A stretch of 64,000 nt of DNA from Shouchella xiaoxiensis (GTDB lineage: Bacteria > Bacillota > Bacilli > Bacillales > Bacillaceae_D). The DNA lies in NCBI RefSeq assembly GCF_016907895.1, contig NZ_JAFBCV010000017.1, positions 1 to 64,000 of the forward strand, in the 5' to 3' direction. Within the stretch, counting starts at the first letter, position 1. Each line of letters starts with the position of its first letter. Position numbers and translations under genes: made by a program. The notes beneath the pieces were generated by a model. The model had not been told where the DNA came from, searched no databases, and was given only the letters and a program-made list of their open reading frames with translations. This document shows positions 1 through 9,372 of this stretch, piece by piece.

Positions 1-89
1 TTTTCACCATCAAATTTCGTCATTGGGACCAATCAAAAGACCATAAGAGAAAGCCTGGGTTCACAGAACCAAGGCTTTCTCGACAATCT

Positions 90-118
90 GAGAAGGCGCT
101 TAGCGCCTTCTCTTTTTT
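90..118 (+). terminator. Rho-independent terminator of a rightward gene outside the window
   Basis: A perfect 10-bp stem (GAGAAGGCGC, loop TTA) at 90-112 is followed by a T run on the plus strand. A second hairpin at 48-80 precedes it. It ends rightward transcription entering from the left edge. A frame open from base 2 stops with TAA at 44-46 and could be that gene's last 14 codons, but the peptide is too short to identify. Confidence 0.75.
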
Positions 119-317
119 AGCCTTGAAAATACGTTTTATAAAAGCCACCGATTTTACCAGAGTTGTCGATAATGAAATAAAACTCATCGGTTTCGTTTTT
201 AAGCTCGTATTCTTTTCCAACCGTTAACACGTGATCAACGACGAATTTTGCAGCATCGGTATGCACACATTTAATCGTGCGAATGGTTGGCGCTTCTGTC
301 CAAGTTTGATGAATCAT
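117..317 (-). CDS. Small conserved protein, DUF6501-like
   Basis: This is a 66-residue soluble protein with no signal peptide or membrane segment. The start is the ATG at 315-317, placed behind a GGAGTG site; a longer reading from 359 has no ribosome site. The sequence (MIHQTWTEAPTIRTIKCVHT, later VLTVGKEYELKNETDEF) resembles from memory a short Bacillaceae family called DUF6501. Function is unknown. It lies downstream of odhB on the same strand but behind odhB's terminator, so it is probably transcribed separately. Confidence 0.7.
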   Translation of the reverse strand: MIHQTWTEAPTIRTIKCVHTDAAKFVVDHVLTVGKEYELKNETDEFYFIIDNSGKIGGFYKTYFQG

Positions 318-360
318 GTTTGCTTCACTCCTTTGTTCCAATCCTTTTTCATTGTACAAG

Positions 361-383
361 AAAAAAGGCTAGCAAGCTAGCCT
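361..383 (-). terminator. Terminator of the odhAB operon
   Basis: An 8-bp inverted repeat (AGGCTAGC / GCTAGCCT) at 366-383 is followed on the minus strand by a run of six T. It sits 22 bases after the odhB stop codon. Confidence 0.8.
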
Positions 384-404
384 CCTTCCTTACATGATTC
401 GCTA

Positions 405-1658
405 TTACCCTTCAAGTAAAAGTTGTTCCGGATCTTCAATCAAATCTTTTACTTTGACTAAGAAGCTAACCGCTTCTTTTCCATCAACGATGCGGTGGTC
501 ATAAGAAAGAGCCAAGTACATCATTGGACGGTTTTCAAAGCGCTCGTTGTCAATCGCAACAGGACGCATTTGAATCTTGTGCATGCCTAAAATACCGACT
601 TGAGGCGCATTTAGGATTGGTGTTGACCATAGGGAACCAAACACTCCACCGTTTGTAATTGTAAACGTCCCGCCCTGCATATCGCCAAGCTGAAGTTTGT
701 TATCACGGGCTTTTTTACCGAGCTCGCCAATTCCTTTTTCAATTCCAGCAAAACCTAATCGGTCTGCATCGCGTAACACTGGTACTACTAATCCCGTATC
801 CGTTGAAACTGCAATACCAATGTCATAGAATTTCTTAATTAATAGTTCGTCACCTTGAATTTCCGCGTTCAAGAGCGGGAATTCTTTTAACGCACCAACA
901 ACGGCTTTTGTGAAAAAGCTCATAAAGCCAAGCTTCACTCCGTTCTTGTCTAAGAACGCGTCTTTGCGACGTTTTCTTAAGTCCATTACCGCTGTCATAT
1001 CAACTTCGTTAAATGTTGTTAGCATGGCAGATGTTTGTTGAACTTCAACAAGACGCTTAGCAATCGTTTGACGACGACGAGACATTTTCTCGCGCTCAAC
1101 TGGCTTACCAGCTTCAGAATCAGAAGAAGACGCTTGAGGCTTGCTTTGTTTCGGCGCTTCCGCTTGTTTCGGTTTTTGGCTATGAGCATCCACATCTTGA
1201 CGACGGATTTTGCCTGTTGGATCAGTTGGCGTAATGGAATCAAGCGAGATGCCTTTTTCACGCGCTAACTTACGCGCTGCTGGAGAAGCAAGTGGGCGAT
1301 TTGTGCTCGTTTCTTCTTCCGCTACTTGTGTCTCAGGTTGCTTTTCTTCTTTAGGAGCCTCTTCTTTCTTAGGCTCTTCCCCTTTTTCTTCTTTTGGAGC
1401 TGACGTATCCCCACCGCTTGTGCCACTTTCATCAATGATCGCTATAACTTCACCGATCTCAACTGTATCGCCTGGCTCACGCTTAAATTCTTTAATAACG
1501 CCTGATGTTTCAACAGGAATTTCTGCATTTACCTTATCTGTTTCCAACTCAGCAATGAAGTCTCCCTGTTCTACATAATCGCCTACTTCTTTTAACCACT
1601 GAGAGATCGTTCCTTCAGTAATTGATTCACCTAGTTCCGGTACTTTAATTTCAGTCAC
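405..1658 (-). CDS. odhB: 2-oxoglutarate dehydrogenase E2, dihydrolipoamide succinyltransferase
   Basis: This 417-residue protein transfers the succinyl group from E1 to CoA in the TCA-cycle 2-oxoglutarate dehydrogenase complex. Residues 1-77 form a lipoyl domain with the lipoylated lysine in ETDKVNAEI (Lys42). An acidic Glu/Lys/Pro linker spans about 80-118. A peripheral-subunit-binding domain follows ([16 protein letters not shown], about 121-159). The catalytic acyltransferase domain ends with the family motif YDHRIVDG. Length is normal for the family. It lies 15 bases after odhA and is evidently cotranscribed with it. Confidence 0.97.
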   Translation of the reverse strand: MTEIKVPELGESITEGTISQWLKEVGDYVEQGDFIAELETDKVNAEIPVETSGVIKEFKREPGDTVEIGEVIAIIDESGTSGGDTSAPKEEKGEEPKKEEAPKEEKQPETQVAEEETSTNRPLASPAARKLAREKGISLDSITPTDPTGKIRRQDVDAHSQKPKQAEAPKQSKPQASSSDSEAGKPVEREKMSRRRQTIAKRLVEVQQTSAMLTTFNEVDMTAVMDLRKRRKDAFLDKNGVKLGFMSFFTKAVVGALKEFPLLNAEIQGDELLIKKFYDIGIAVSTDTGLVVPVLRDADRLGFAGIEKGIGELGKKARDNKLQLGDMQGGTFTITNGGVFGSLWSTPILNAPQVGILGMHKIQMRPVAIDNERFENRPMMYLALSYDHRIVDGKEAVSFLVKVKDLIEDPEQLLLEG

Positions 1659-1673
1659 GTTACAATGCCTCCT

Positions 1674-4511
1674 CTAGTTTTTACGGGTTAACGATTCACT
1701 AATGATGCGTTTTTGCTCTAGCTTGTGTGCATTGGAAACGCCTTCCGCTGGACTTGAACGTTGAGTTCTTCCAATGTAACTTAATGGAACATCTTTCGGT
1801 AAAATTTCTAGAATACGAGGCTCAACAAATGTCCAAGCACCCATATTTTTTGGTTCTTCTTGAACCCACTTCACTTCTTCTAAATTCGGGAATTCTTTTA
1901 ACAGTTCGCGAATCGCCCGACGTGGGAACGGATAAATTTCCTCGACGCGAATAATGTGAAGCCAGCTCCAATCCTCATCATTCTTTTTAATATGGTCTTG
2001 AAGCTCAACCGCAAGCTTACCACTCGCAAGCAAAATTCGTTTTACTTTTTTCTTATCTTGACCGAGCAACGGCTCTTCCAAAATCGCCTGAAATTCACCT
2101 TCTGCAAAATCAGCCGTTGTTGAAGCAATTGCTTGATTACGCAATAAGCTTTTTGGTGTCATGATAATTAGTGGTCGAACAGTATTCTTTTGTAAAATCT
2201 TCGCTTGTCTACGCAAGATATGAAAATACTGTGCTGCGGACGTACAGTTGGCAACCGTCCAGTTATTTTCGGCAGCAGAGCTTAAGAAACGCTCCACACG
2301 CCCACTTGAATGCTCAGGTCCAGCGCCTTCATAGCCATGCGGCAATAGGATGACTAAACCTGACTTTTGGCCCCATTTCGCGCGAGCAGCAGCAACCCAT
2401 TGGTCAAAAATAACTTGTGCTCCGTTGACGAAGTCACCGAATTGGGCTTCCCACATAACAAGCGTTTCTTTTGAAAATACGTTGTAACCGTACTCAAAAC
2501 CAACACATGCTTGCTCTGATAAAGGACTGTTATAAACAGCAAACGATGCATTTGCGTCTTCAAATGATTGCAATGGTGTATACGTTTCATTGTTATCACG
2601 ATCATGAAGCACGAGATGACGGTGAGCAAAGGTTCCTCGCTCTGTGTCTTGACCACTTATACGTATTGGCGTTCCATCATGAATGATGGAAGCAAACGCA
2701 AGAACTTCAGCAAGTCCCCAATCAACGCTTCCCTCGTCGTCAAACGCTTTGAGGCGTCTTTGTAGAATCTTTTCCAGCTTTTGGTTTGGCTTAAATGATT
2801 CTGGCCACTCAAGTAGCTGTTCATTAAAGGAAATAAGCTTCTCTTTTTCAACGCCGGTTTTCACTTTCGGAAGACCGTCAACGATAAAATCGGGTGGGCT
2901 TAATTCATACTTTCGTTCCGCCTTATCGGCATTTACTTTGTTGTATTCCTCTAATAAGTAATCATACATGTCCGCATCAAGCTTCTTCGCTTCATCTGAA
3001 CGAACAACGTTTTCATTTGCTAATTGCTCTGCATAGATTGCTCTAGCCGTTGGATGTTTACGAATTTGCGTATACAAGTCCGGTTGTGTAACAGCTGGTT
3101 CGTCTCCTTCGTTATGACCAAACCTTCTGTAACCAATCAAATCAATTAAGAAATCTTTCTTAAACTGGCGACGGTATTCAACCGCAAATTGAACGGCCTT
3201 TACACACGCTTCAGGATCATCAGCATTAACGTGTACAATTGGTACTTCAAATCCTTTTGCAGGGTCACTTGCGTATGTAGTTGATCGGGAATCGTACGTT
3301 TCAGTTGTGTAGCCAATGTTGTTGTTGGCAATTAAGTGCAATGATCCACCAACTTGGTAGCCATTTAAACGACTTAAGTTTAACGTTTCCGTTACAATTC
3401 CTTGACCAGGAAATGCGGCATCCCCATGAATTAAAATAGAGTAAGCACGCGTTGTATCTTGTGTTGGTACCCCTTTTTGACTGCGGTCTTCTTGGGCAGC
3501 TCGGGCATAACCTTCGACAATTGGTGAGACAAACTCTAAGTGACTTGGATTGTTCGCCAAGGAAACGATTGTTTCTGAGCGATCATCATCCGAAATTTGG
3601 CGATCGGCACCTAGGTGGTATTTAACGTCTCCGGTCCAACCAGAATACGTTTCACCAAGTCCTTCAGACGGAGCGATTAGTTTGTTTGGTGCTTGCAAAA
3701 ACTCCGCAAAGATAGCCTTAAACGGTTTTCCAAGCGTGTGTGCAAGAACATTTAAACGTCCGCGGTGCGCCATACCAATCATGACATGATCGGTTTTTTC
3801 TTTGCGCACTTCATTAATCGCCATATCAAGCATTGGTACAAGTGAATCAACGCCTTCAATTGAGAAACGTTTTTGTCCAACAAACGTGCGGTGGACGAAC
3901 TTCTCAAAACCTTCAACTGATGTGAGGCGCTCAAGTAAAGCTTTTTTTTCTTCATCTGTTAAACGCTCGGCGTGTGTCTCAGACTCAACTCGTTGTCTAA
4001 GCCAGTTACGCTCGTCTTCGTCCTGCACATGGCCGAATTCAAACGCCATTGTGTCTGTGTAGACACTACGTAAGTGTTTAATTGCTTGAAGACCGTCTTT
4101 TACATGGGACGGTGCATCCGCACAAATGAAATGAACTGGAACTTTTCTTAACTGCTCTTCCGTTACATTAAAACGCTCATAGCTGAACAAGTCATCATTC
4201 TCACTGCTTTTCCAGATTGGTTGAATGTTTGACGCTAAGTGACCTTTGGCACGAATAAAGTCGGCCAGCTTCACTGCTCCTACTACGGCATTTATCATGT
4301 CCGCCCCGATTGCACTTGCTTCACTTGCGTTAGATGAGCTGACGTTCTCCTCTAAAGCTGGTGGACCCCATTTCTCAAAGTGAGCACGCGTTTCTTCATC
4401 AACGGAGTTTGGGTCTTCCGCATATTGATCGTACAGCTCAATCACGACTCCAAGGTTAGGACCATAAAATCCTTGCCAAGGCTTTTCCGGGCTGTGTTCC
4501 TTGCTGGACAT
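1674..4511 (-). CDS. odhA: 2-oxoglutarate dehydrogenase E1 component
   Basis: This thiamine-diphosphate enzyme decarboxylates 2-oxoglutarate and succinylates the lipoyl group of OdhB. The start chosen is the ATG at 4509-4511, behind AGGAGG with 10-base spacing, giving [12 protein letters not shown] and 945 residues, close to the usual Bacillus length. A longer frame reaching 4544 reads through the ribosome site. The N-terminal subunit-binding segment ([17 protein letters not shown]), the [17 protein letters not shown] segment and the thiamine-binding GDAAFPGQG...NNNIG motif are intact. It is the first gene of the odhAB operon. Confidence 0.97.
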   Translation of the reverse strand: MSSKEHSPEKPWQGFYGPNLGVVIELYDQYAEDPNSVDEETRAHFEKWGPPALEENVSSSNASEASAIGADMINAVVGAVKLADFIRAKGHLASNIQPIWKSSENDDLFSYERFNVTEEQLRKVPVHFICADAPSHVKDGLQAIKHLRSVYTDTMAFEFGHVQDEDERNWLRQRVESETHAERLTDEEKKALLERLTSVEGFEKFVHRTFVGQKRFSIEGVDSLVPMLDMAINEVRKEKTDHVMIGMAHRGRLNVLAHTLGKPFKAIFAEFLQAPNKLIAPSEGLGETYSGWTGDVKYHLGADRQISDDDRSETIVSLANNPSHLEFVSPIVEGYARAAQEDRSQKGVPTQDTTRAYSILIHGDAAFPGQGIVTETLNLSRLNGYQVGGSLHLIANNNIGYTTETYDSRSTTYASDPAKGFEVPIVHVNADDPEACVKAVQFAVEYRRQFKKDFLIDLIGYRRFGHNEGDEPAVTQPDLYTQIRKHPTARAIYAEQLANENVVRSDEAKKLDADMYDYLLEEYNKVNADKAERKYELSPPDFIVDGLPKVKTGVEKEKLISFNEQLLEWPESFKPNQKLEKILQRRLKAFDDEGSVDWGLAEVLAFASIIHDGTPIRISGQDTERGTFAHRHLVLHDRDNNETYTPLQSFEDANASFAVYNSPLSEQACVGFEYGYNVFSKETLVMWEAQFGDFVNGAQVIFDQWVAAARAKWGQKSGLVILLPHGYEGAGPEHSSGRVERFLSSAAENNWTVANCTSAAQYFHILRRQAKILQKNTVRPLIIMTPKSLLRNQAIASTTADFAEGEFQAILEEPLLGQDKKKVKRILLASGKLAVELQDHIKKNDEDWSWLHIIRVEEIYPFPRRAIRELLKEFPNLEEVKWVQEEPKNMGAWTFVEPRILEILPKDVPLSYIGRTQRSSPAEGVSNAHKLEQKRIISESLTRKN

Positions 4512-4562
4512 GTGATATAGACCTCCTAAAACGATTGTTCGCACTATTTGCGAACGTCTATT

Positions 4563-4576
4563 TTCAAGCGCTTACA
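4563..4576 (-). promoter_or_regulatory. Candidate cre (CcpA) site in the odhA leader
   Basis: On the minus strand the 14-mer TGTAAGCGCTTGAA matches TGNAANCGNTNNCA at all defined positions but one. It starts about six bases downstream of the odhA -10 element, a position where CcpA would block transcription. Catabolite repression of odhAB is known in Bacillus; its use here is inferred. Confidence 0.6.
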
Positions 4577-4581
4577 GAACT

Positions 4582-4610
4582 ATCCTACCATTTCCAGGCG
4601 CTTTTCTCAA
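4582..4610 (-). promoter_or_regulatory. Sigma-A promoter of odhAB
   Basis: On the minus strand TTGAGA (4605-4610) and TAGGAT (4582-4587) are separated by exactly 17 bases. The predicted start is about 65 bases upstream of the odhA ATG. Confidence 0.65.
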
Positions 4611-4916
4611 AAGATCCGCTTGCTTCATTGCAAAAATCATAGAGAGCGGAGACCTGAAAAATTGGTCATCTAAATTTTAGCGCGTTTGCGCACGAAAATC
4701 TAGCCTTTTTAACAAGGATTCTACCAATTTCGCCAAAAAGCGCTTTCTTTTTACAAAAAAACATCTCTATCTACTTGTTTGATGAGCTAAATATAGTTAA
4801 GGACGTCAATTCCTAATTCGTTCAACTCATGAAACAACTTTTCACATTGACCATTTGCTTTTCAGATAATGAAACGAGTCGAATAAAAGCATGTTCGACT
4901 GTTTATGCTATCCAAT
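4611..4916. other. Intergenic region between odhA promoter and the rightward small gene
   Basis: This is AT-rich non-coding DNA. The palindromic AAAGCGCTTT at about 4739-4748 resembles a cre core but misses three consensus positions. I see no clear promoter for the rightward gene, no RNA element and no further gene. Confidence 0.4.
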
Positions 4917-4929
4917 GGAGGTGTTGTTA

Positions 4930-5160
4930 GTGGAAGTTGAACTTGATTCAATCCATAGCAGAATTCCTTGCTATATTGTTCTTGATCCTGATCAAGGTCG
5001 ATACGCCATTCGCACGTTTGATACTAGCGGCGTATCGTTTGCTAATGGATCAGACTTATTAGCTTGGATTAAAGCAAATTGGCAGGAAGATGATTTTATC
5101 GTTCCAAACGAATTTAGGAAAAGTATAAAAGCTCTTACTTCCCTTTCTTCTGAAACGTAA
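4930..5160 (+). CDS. Small hypothetical protein
   Basis: I do not recognise this 76-residue protein. The GTG start at 4930-4932 is chosen because GGAGGTG ends six bases before it. The sequence is soluble, with alternating hydrophobic stretches (IPCYIVLDPDQGRYAIRTFD, then SDLLAWIKANW). Its last 26 bases overlap the 3' end of the convergent methyltransferase gene. Confidence 0.6.
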   Translation: MEVELDSIHSRIPCYIVLDPDQGRYAIRTFDTSGVSFANGSDLLAWIKANWQEDDFIVPNEFRKSIKALTSLSSET

Positions 5161-6121
5161 GCATATACCAACCACCTTCGCGAACAACGGGCTTCTCGCT
5201 CTGTAGTTCAAGCCCAGCCTGTTTGCAGAAGCGGACAATTTCTTTTTTGGACGGCAGCGGGTGCATATCCTCATGAGCACTCATAAAACTGTTAAACGCA
5301 CTTGCAAACCGTTTGCCATGCTTGCCGTTTGCAAGAGGGCTTATTAGAATTAGGACACCATTTTTCTTCATAACTGCTGATGCTCGCTTGATCATCGCTA
5401 GTCTCTCTGTTGCTGAAAAATAATAGAGAATGTTATTAAGCATGACGGCTTGATATGGTTTTTGTGGCTGAATTTCATAAAAATCACCTTGCTCAATCTT
5501 TACATTTTGAAAATGATTGGATTCAACTGCCCGTGTACAAACTTCTTGATCGACCTCAATTCCATCAAACTGAACCTTAGGGAATTTATCAGCCAACTTT
5601 TTCAAGTACCCACCGTAGCCACAGCCCACATCAAGAACAGATGTGATCCGGTGCTTTTTCAAAACAGAAGCGACTTTGGGTAGCGTTAACGTTTCTAGCA
5701 AGCTTGACGTTTCAGCGACCATGTCAGCCATTCCTGGTACTTTTTCTTTATCGTCTTTTTGAATTAAGTCCCGATAACTCATTAATGTAGGGATATGAAG
5801 TTCAAACATCTCTTCAAGTAAAATCCCAACGGATTGCTTACTTTCCTTTGTTAGATACGTGATCATCTTTCGTTCGGTCTTAATTTTATTGCCTCTTTTT
5901 TTAGCAAGATGACCGACAGCTAGACCAACTTCAACCCAGCGGTTGAGCAACACCTCGTCCAGCTGATGGTTTCTCGCAACTTGCTCGACCGTTGCCTTCT
6001 TTTTAAAATGTTGGAATAGATTTAAACTATATCCTAAATGTGCGTGCCATGTTTGTAAGAATGGCTCCGTTTGTTTCATCCACTTCCTAGCATTCCACAC
6101 TTTTAAGTATTCTTTTATCAC
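5135..6121 (-). CDS. Class I SAM-dependent methyltransferase
   Basis: This 328-residue methyltransferase has the SAM-binding motif VLDVGCGYGGYLKKLADKFP and a following acidic loop (FDGIEVDQEV). The first 130 residues look like a helical, HTH-like dimerisation and substrate domain (QVARNHQLDEVLLNRWVEVG), as in O-methyltransferases of aromatic or polyketide substrates. The GTG start is translationally coupled to the monooxygenase gene upstream: the AGGTGA ribosome site contains that gene's TGA stop. The pairing suggests hydroxylation followed by methylation of one small molecule. The substrate cannot be told from sequence. Confidence 0.85.
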   Translation of the reverse strand: MIKEYLKVWNARKWMKQTEPFLQTWHAHLGYSLNLFQHFKKKATVEQVARNHQLDEVLLNRWVEVGLAVGHLAKKRGNKIKTERKMITYLTKESKQSVGILLEEMFELHIPTLMSYRDLIQKDDKEKVPGMADMVAETSSLLETLTLPKVASVLKKHRITSVLDVGCGYGGYLKKLADKFPKVQFDGIEVDQEVCTRAVESNHFQNVKIEQGDFYEIQPQKPYQAVMLNNILYYFSATERLAMIKRASAVMKKNGVLILISPLANGKHGKRFASAFNSFMSAHEDMHPLPSKKEIVRFCKQAGLELQSEKPVVREGGWYMLTFQKKGK

Positions 6122-6128
6122 TCGCTGT

Positions 6129-7427
6129 TCACCTCATTCTCGACTTCCAAGGATAATCATCCTCGACTTTAAACATATAGCGAGAAAGCTGCTCGCTTAA
6201 ATCACCATCACTAGAGTGAACAAACCGAATACCATCCTTAAAGGAAAACGGCCAGTGACCGAGTCCTGAGATATTAAAGATGTACTTCGTCAGCAACACT
6301 TTATTATTAATGAGCTGCTTCAAGGCAAGCGCCCTACTTCTTTGCCAAGCGACCCCTGATTTTCCATAAACGACGCCACCCATATGGGAGAGATCCATAA
6401 TTGATTTAACTCGCTTCTTTCGGACATTCTCGTATTCCTCAAGCCACTTTACCTGATCTTGATTGCCCGTTTCATACATATCCCCAAGAAGTTCACCTAA
6501 AACATCTGCCCCTTGAATCGCTAAATTCATTCCTTCCCCCGCCATTGGATGAACGCTGTGGGCAGCATCACCAATTAAAACAAACGAGTCTTTTACATAG
6601 CGATCTGTATGCTGCCTGATTGGGACCATCAACTGAATGTCCTTCCAAGCTTGAATGTGCTGTACATATCCATCCAGAGGTGGATAAAGCGATATGTAGT
6701 GATCATAAAATTGCTGAAGTGGCTCTGACCTCCATTTTTTAAATTCACCTTTGCGAATTAAATAAACGGTTCGAACCTCTTGATTAGGCAATGGAAACAG
6801 GCCTAAAAAACGATCATGTGTTGCGACCATTTCTCCAGCTTTTAGTTCTTTTGGTGCTGGAAATGAGACGGTCAAGAAATCGTGGTTATACGTTTGTTTC
6901 GAAACAGATACGCCCATATGTTTGCGGACTTTTGATCCAACTCCTTCTGCACCAATGATAAAGCGTGCTTGAATCTCTACTTTCTCTTTTCCTATGCGAA
7001 TCACCGCCTCATTGTCCTTTTTTATCTCACTAAAAACAGCTGGCTGTAAGTTCGTAAAACTCTCATAGGTTAAAAGTTCTTGTAGCAATAATTTCTTAAT
7101 TTGGCTATGAGGCAGCATCGTTGCATAATTATAAGGTCCCGGCAGTAGTTGATAAGACATCGCCTGATTTAAAATAGGGGTATTCTCTTTGCTTAATTCA
7201 GTCGTATGAATGGTCGAAAACGTGTTCCATTGTTCTTGAAAAAGCTGTAACAGTCCTAGCCGATCAAGCAGCTGTATCGTTTTCGGCTGAATTAATTCCC
7301 CTTTATACGTCCGTCCCAGCGTCGGATCTTTTTCGACAATAACAACATCAATCTTTCGTTTAACAAGCTTAAGAGCAAGAGTTAAACCGGCAACTCCTCC
7401 TCCAATTATTAAAACTTCCGTCTTCAC
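6129..7427 (-). CDS. FAD-dependent monooxygenase (UbiH/PHBH type)
   Basis: This 432-residue flavoprotein hydroxylase has the N-terminal Rossmann motif VLIIGGGVAGLTLALKL, then the acidic VIVEKDP end of strand 2. The second FAD motif, VLIGDAAHSVHPMAGEGMNL, is typical of aromatic-ring and quinone hydroxylases. The GTG start lies six bases behind AGGTGA. No membrane segment or signal peptide is seen. It forms a tightly coupled two-gene unit with the downstream methyltransferase. No polyketide synthase or other biosynthetic gene is next to it in the window. Confidence 0.88.
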   Translation of the reverse strand: MKTEVLIIGGGVAGLTLALKLVKRKIDVVIVEKDPTLGRTYKGELIQPKTIQLLDRLGLLQLFQEQWNTFSTIHTTELSKENTPILNQAMSYQLLPGPYNYATMLPHSQIKKLLLQELLTYESFTNLQPAVFSEIKKDNEAVIRIGKEKVEIQARFIIGAEGVGSKVRKHMGVSVSKQTYNHDFLTVSFPAPKELKAGEMVATHDRFLGLFPLPNQEVRTVYLIRKGEFKKWRSEPLQQFYDHYISLYPPLDGYVQHIQAWKDIQLMVPIRQHTDRYVKDSFVLIGDAAHSVHPMAGEGMNLAIQGADVLGELLGDMYETGNQDQVKWLEEYENVRKKRVKSIMDLSHMGGVVYGKSGVAWQRSRALALKQLINNKVLLTKYIFNISGLGHWPFSFKDGIRFVHSSDGDLSEQLSRYMFKVEDDYPWKSRMR

Positions 7428-7545
7428 AACGTCACCTCATTTTCTTACAACCTCATTCCCATTTTTTTATAAAATCAAACGAAGGGCTATGTTGCTTTTG
7501 CCTTTCACATGATATGATAGACAAGTATTTTTTAAGAGGGAGAGA

Positions 7546-8175
7546 ATGAAAATGCGCAAATGGCTGTCGATCCTAATCATTCTTATTGTGATTGGTGCAA
7601 TTGGGCTTATCTTATTATTTGAACAAAATGACCGCTTTCGCCAAACGGTTTATCGAACAATCATTTCAGAAAATCAAATTCCTGAAGCATACCTCCCTGT
7701 TTATAAGGAAGCCTCAGAAGAATACGATATCCCCTGGGAGCTTTTAGCTTCTGTACACCGGGTTGAAACCATCTTTTCAACGATGGACCCACTCATAAGC
7801 CCTGTTGGCGCATTAGGCCATTTCCAGTTCATGCCACGCACCTGGGTTGGCTGGACGTATCCAGGGACGGATGAGATCGGCAATATCGATGAATCAATTG
7901 ACATTACTGACATCGACTTAATTGAAGAACATCAAGGTTATGGAACGGATGCCAGAGATACTGGGGATGCAGACCCATTTGATATTTATGATTCTGCCTA
8001 TTCCGCCGCGCGCTACCTCTCCGATCACGGAGCACGTGAAGGCGATTATGAAGCTGCGTTGTTTTCTTATAATAAAAGCAACGACTATGTTGAAGAAGTA
8101 ATGAAGTATTACAACATTTACATCGAAGAGTTTGAATTAATTGACCTCCCGTTTCACGAACAGGCTTCAAAATAA
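7546..8175 (+). CDS. Membrane-anchored lytic transglycosylase
   Basis: This 209-residue protein has one N-terminal membrane segment (about residues 6-25) and an extracytoplasmic lysozyme-like domain. The catalytic region resembles soluble lytic transglycosylases: IPWELLASVHRVETIF supplies the likely glutamate, and GALGHFQFMPRTW matches the GxxGxxQFMP motif. It probably cleaves peptidoglycan during wall growth or sporulation. Two in-frame ATG codons (7546, 7552) follow GAGGGAGAG, so the start could be two codons later. A likely -10 TATGAT is at about 7513. Confidence 0.88.
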   Translation: MKMRKWLSILIILIVIGAIGLILLFEQNDRFRQTVYRTIISENQIPEAYLPVYKEASEEYDIPWELLASVHRVETIFSTMDPLISPVGALGHFQFMPRTWVGWTYPGTDEIGNIDESIDITDIDLIEEHQGYGTDARDTGDADPFDIYDSAYSAARYLSDHGAREGDYEAALFSYNKSNDYVEEVMKYYNIYIEEFELIDLPFHEQASK

Positions 8176-8214
8176 GCAAAAGACAGCTGCAGAAATGCAG
8201 CTGTCTTTTGCTTA
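8173..8214. terminator. Bidirectional terminator carrying the stop codons of both flanking genes
   Basis: There is a perfect 19-bp inverted repeat (8173-8191 and 8196-8214) with a GAAA tetraloop. The TAA of the transglycosylase (8173-8175) is the first base triplet of the left arm, and the stop of the convergent hydrolase (8212-8214) is the last triplet of the right arm. Confidence 0.8.
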
Positions 8215-9105
8215 GAATAGCTTAGGATTTTGAAGATGAGGGAGAAGGTTGTCCATAAAGAAATTAAAAGGACGTGACGCGTCACCCTTTATGCTACTAT
8301 TAATCACCACTACTAAGTCATCATTAGGGGAAATGATCAGATACTGACCTTCAAGCCCTGTAGCAAGGAATAGCTCTTTGTTTGCTTGATTTTTTCTTGG
8401 CGTCCACCAATGATACCCGTAGCTCCATTCTTCATTTACGGCAACCTTTGCCCTCGTCGACTCATGTATCCAATTAGCGGAAACAATTTGCTTCGACTTA
8501 CATGCACCTTGTTGTAGATATAATATACCGATTTTCAACAAATCTTCTGTTTTCATCGTTAATCCAAATCCGCCAATTGCAATACCTTTGGGATCGGAAT
8601 TCCATTTAAATTGTGTAATATCAAGTGGATCAAAGAGATGCTGCTTTGCGAATAACGCAGTCCGTTGTCCAGTAGCTTTCTCAATCATAGCACTTAAAAG
8701 ATGGGAAGAACCACAGCTATAAACCATCTTTGTGCCAACTGGATCGTGTTGATCTTGATTCAGAATGAAATCGACCCAGTTTGAACTTGTCATCATACGA
8801 TTGTTTCCCGGCCAGTGTAATCCTGAGGTCATTGTAAGTAGGTGTTCAATTGTAAGTGAATCATTCTTATATTGAGGGAAATAGTTGTTTATCGGCATTT
8901 GTACATGTTCAATATACTCTTCTTTTACCGCAATCCCGATTAAAATGGAGAGGATGCTTTTTGTAATAGAATAAATTTTATGCTGCTTCGTCCGCATTTT
9001 TGCATTGCGAAAGGATTCAAATACGAGAGAATGCTGATGGTAAATAAGTACGCTGTTGACTTTATCCTGCTTAATCGCTTTCTCAAAAGCGGAAAATTCT
9101 ATCAA
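8212..9105 (-). CDS. Serine hydrolase, beta-lactamase class C / PBP-like
   Basis: This 297-residue protein belongs to the beta-lactamase-related serine hydrolases. The nucleophile motif SxxK is SITK in YSITKSILSILIGIA. The second motif is YSCG rather than the classical YxN, as in several esterase-like members. A glycine-rich block (GIAIGGFGLTMKTEDLLKIG) and a C-terminal ATGLEGQYLII segment follow. No signal peptide is visible, so it is probably cytosolic. The start is a TTG at 9103-9105 with only a distant GGGGA behind it, so the exact start is uncertain. Substrate is unknown. Confidence 0.82.
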   Translation of the reverse strand: MIEFSAFEKAIKQDKVNSVLIYHQHSLVFESFRNAKMRTKQHKIYSITKSILSILIGIAVKEEYIEHVQMPINNYFPQYKNDSLTIEHLLTMTSGLHWPGNNRMMTSSNWVDFILNQDQHDPVGTKMVYSCGSSHLLSAMIEKATGQRTALFAKQHLFDPLDITQFKWNSDPKGIAIGGFGLTMKTEDLLKIGILYLQQGACKSKQIVSANWIHESTRAKVAVNEEWSYGYHWWTPRKNQANKELFLATGLEGQYLIISPNDDLVVVINSSIKGDASRPFNFFMDNLLPHLQNPKLF

Positions 9106-9163
9106 AATTAACCAGTCCCCATCTTGACATTTTAAAGCTTAAGCGTATTTTAGTAGAGTTTAT

Positions 9164-9194
9164 AAAAAACCGCTCTGTATAAAAAAGCGGTTTT
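9164..9194 (-). terminator. Terminator of the OsmC/lipoprotein operon
   Basis: The inverted repeat AAAACCGCT / AGCGGTTTT is followed on the minus strand by a T run. It lies just after the lipoprotein stop codon. Confidence 0.75.
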
Positions 9195-9201
9195 GACTAG
9201 G

Positions 9202-9372
9202 TTACTGAATATGCACCGGTTTTTCCTCGATAATTTTAATTGGAACAGGCTCAATATAACCATCTGGCTTTTTTTGATGCGATCCATTTGTGTCATTTTG
9301 TTGACAAGCACTTACCATCAAAAGCGGCAGACAAACAGCTACAATAACGGATGTAAATCTTCTTTTATTCAA
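9202..9372 (-). CDS. Small lipoprotein coupled to the OsmC gene
   Basis: This 56-residue lipoprotein starts at a TTG (9370-9372), seven bases behind GGAG inside the end of the OsmC gene. It overlaps that gene by eight bases. Residues 1-20 form a lipoprotein signal (MNKRRFTSVIVAVCLPLLMV) ending in the lipobox VSAC. The mature part is only about 36 polar residues. Function is unknown; coupling suggests equal expression with the OsmC protein. Confidence 0.72.
   Translation of the reverse strand: MNKRRFTSVIVAVCLPLLMVSACQQNDTNGSHQKKPDGYIEPVPIKIIEEKPVHIQ

Noticed and set aside
2-46. Possible last 14 codons of a rightward gene at the left edge
   Set aside because: The terminator at 90-118 implies a gene ends here, but the peptide is too short to tell the true frame.
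4738-4751. cre-like AAAGCGCTTT upstream of odhA
   Set aside because: It misses three consensus positions, and a better cre lies at 4563-4576 next to the promoter.
5059-5280. Leftward 73-residue ORF across the methyltransferase end
   Set aside because: It is in another frame of the well-supported methyltransferase and has no ribosome site.
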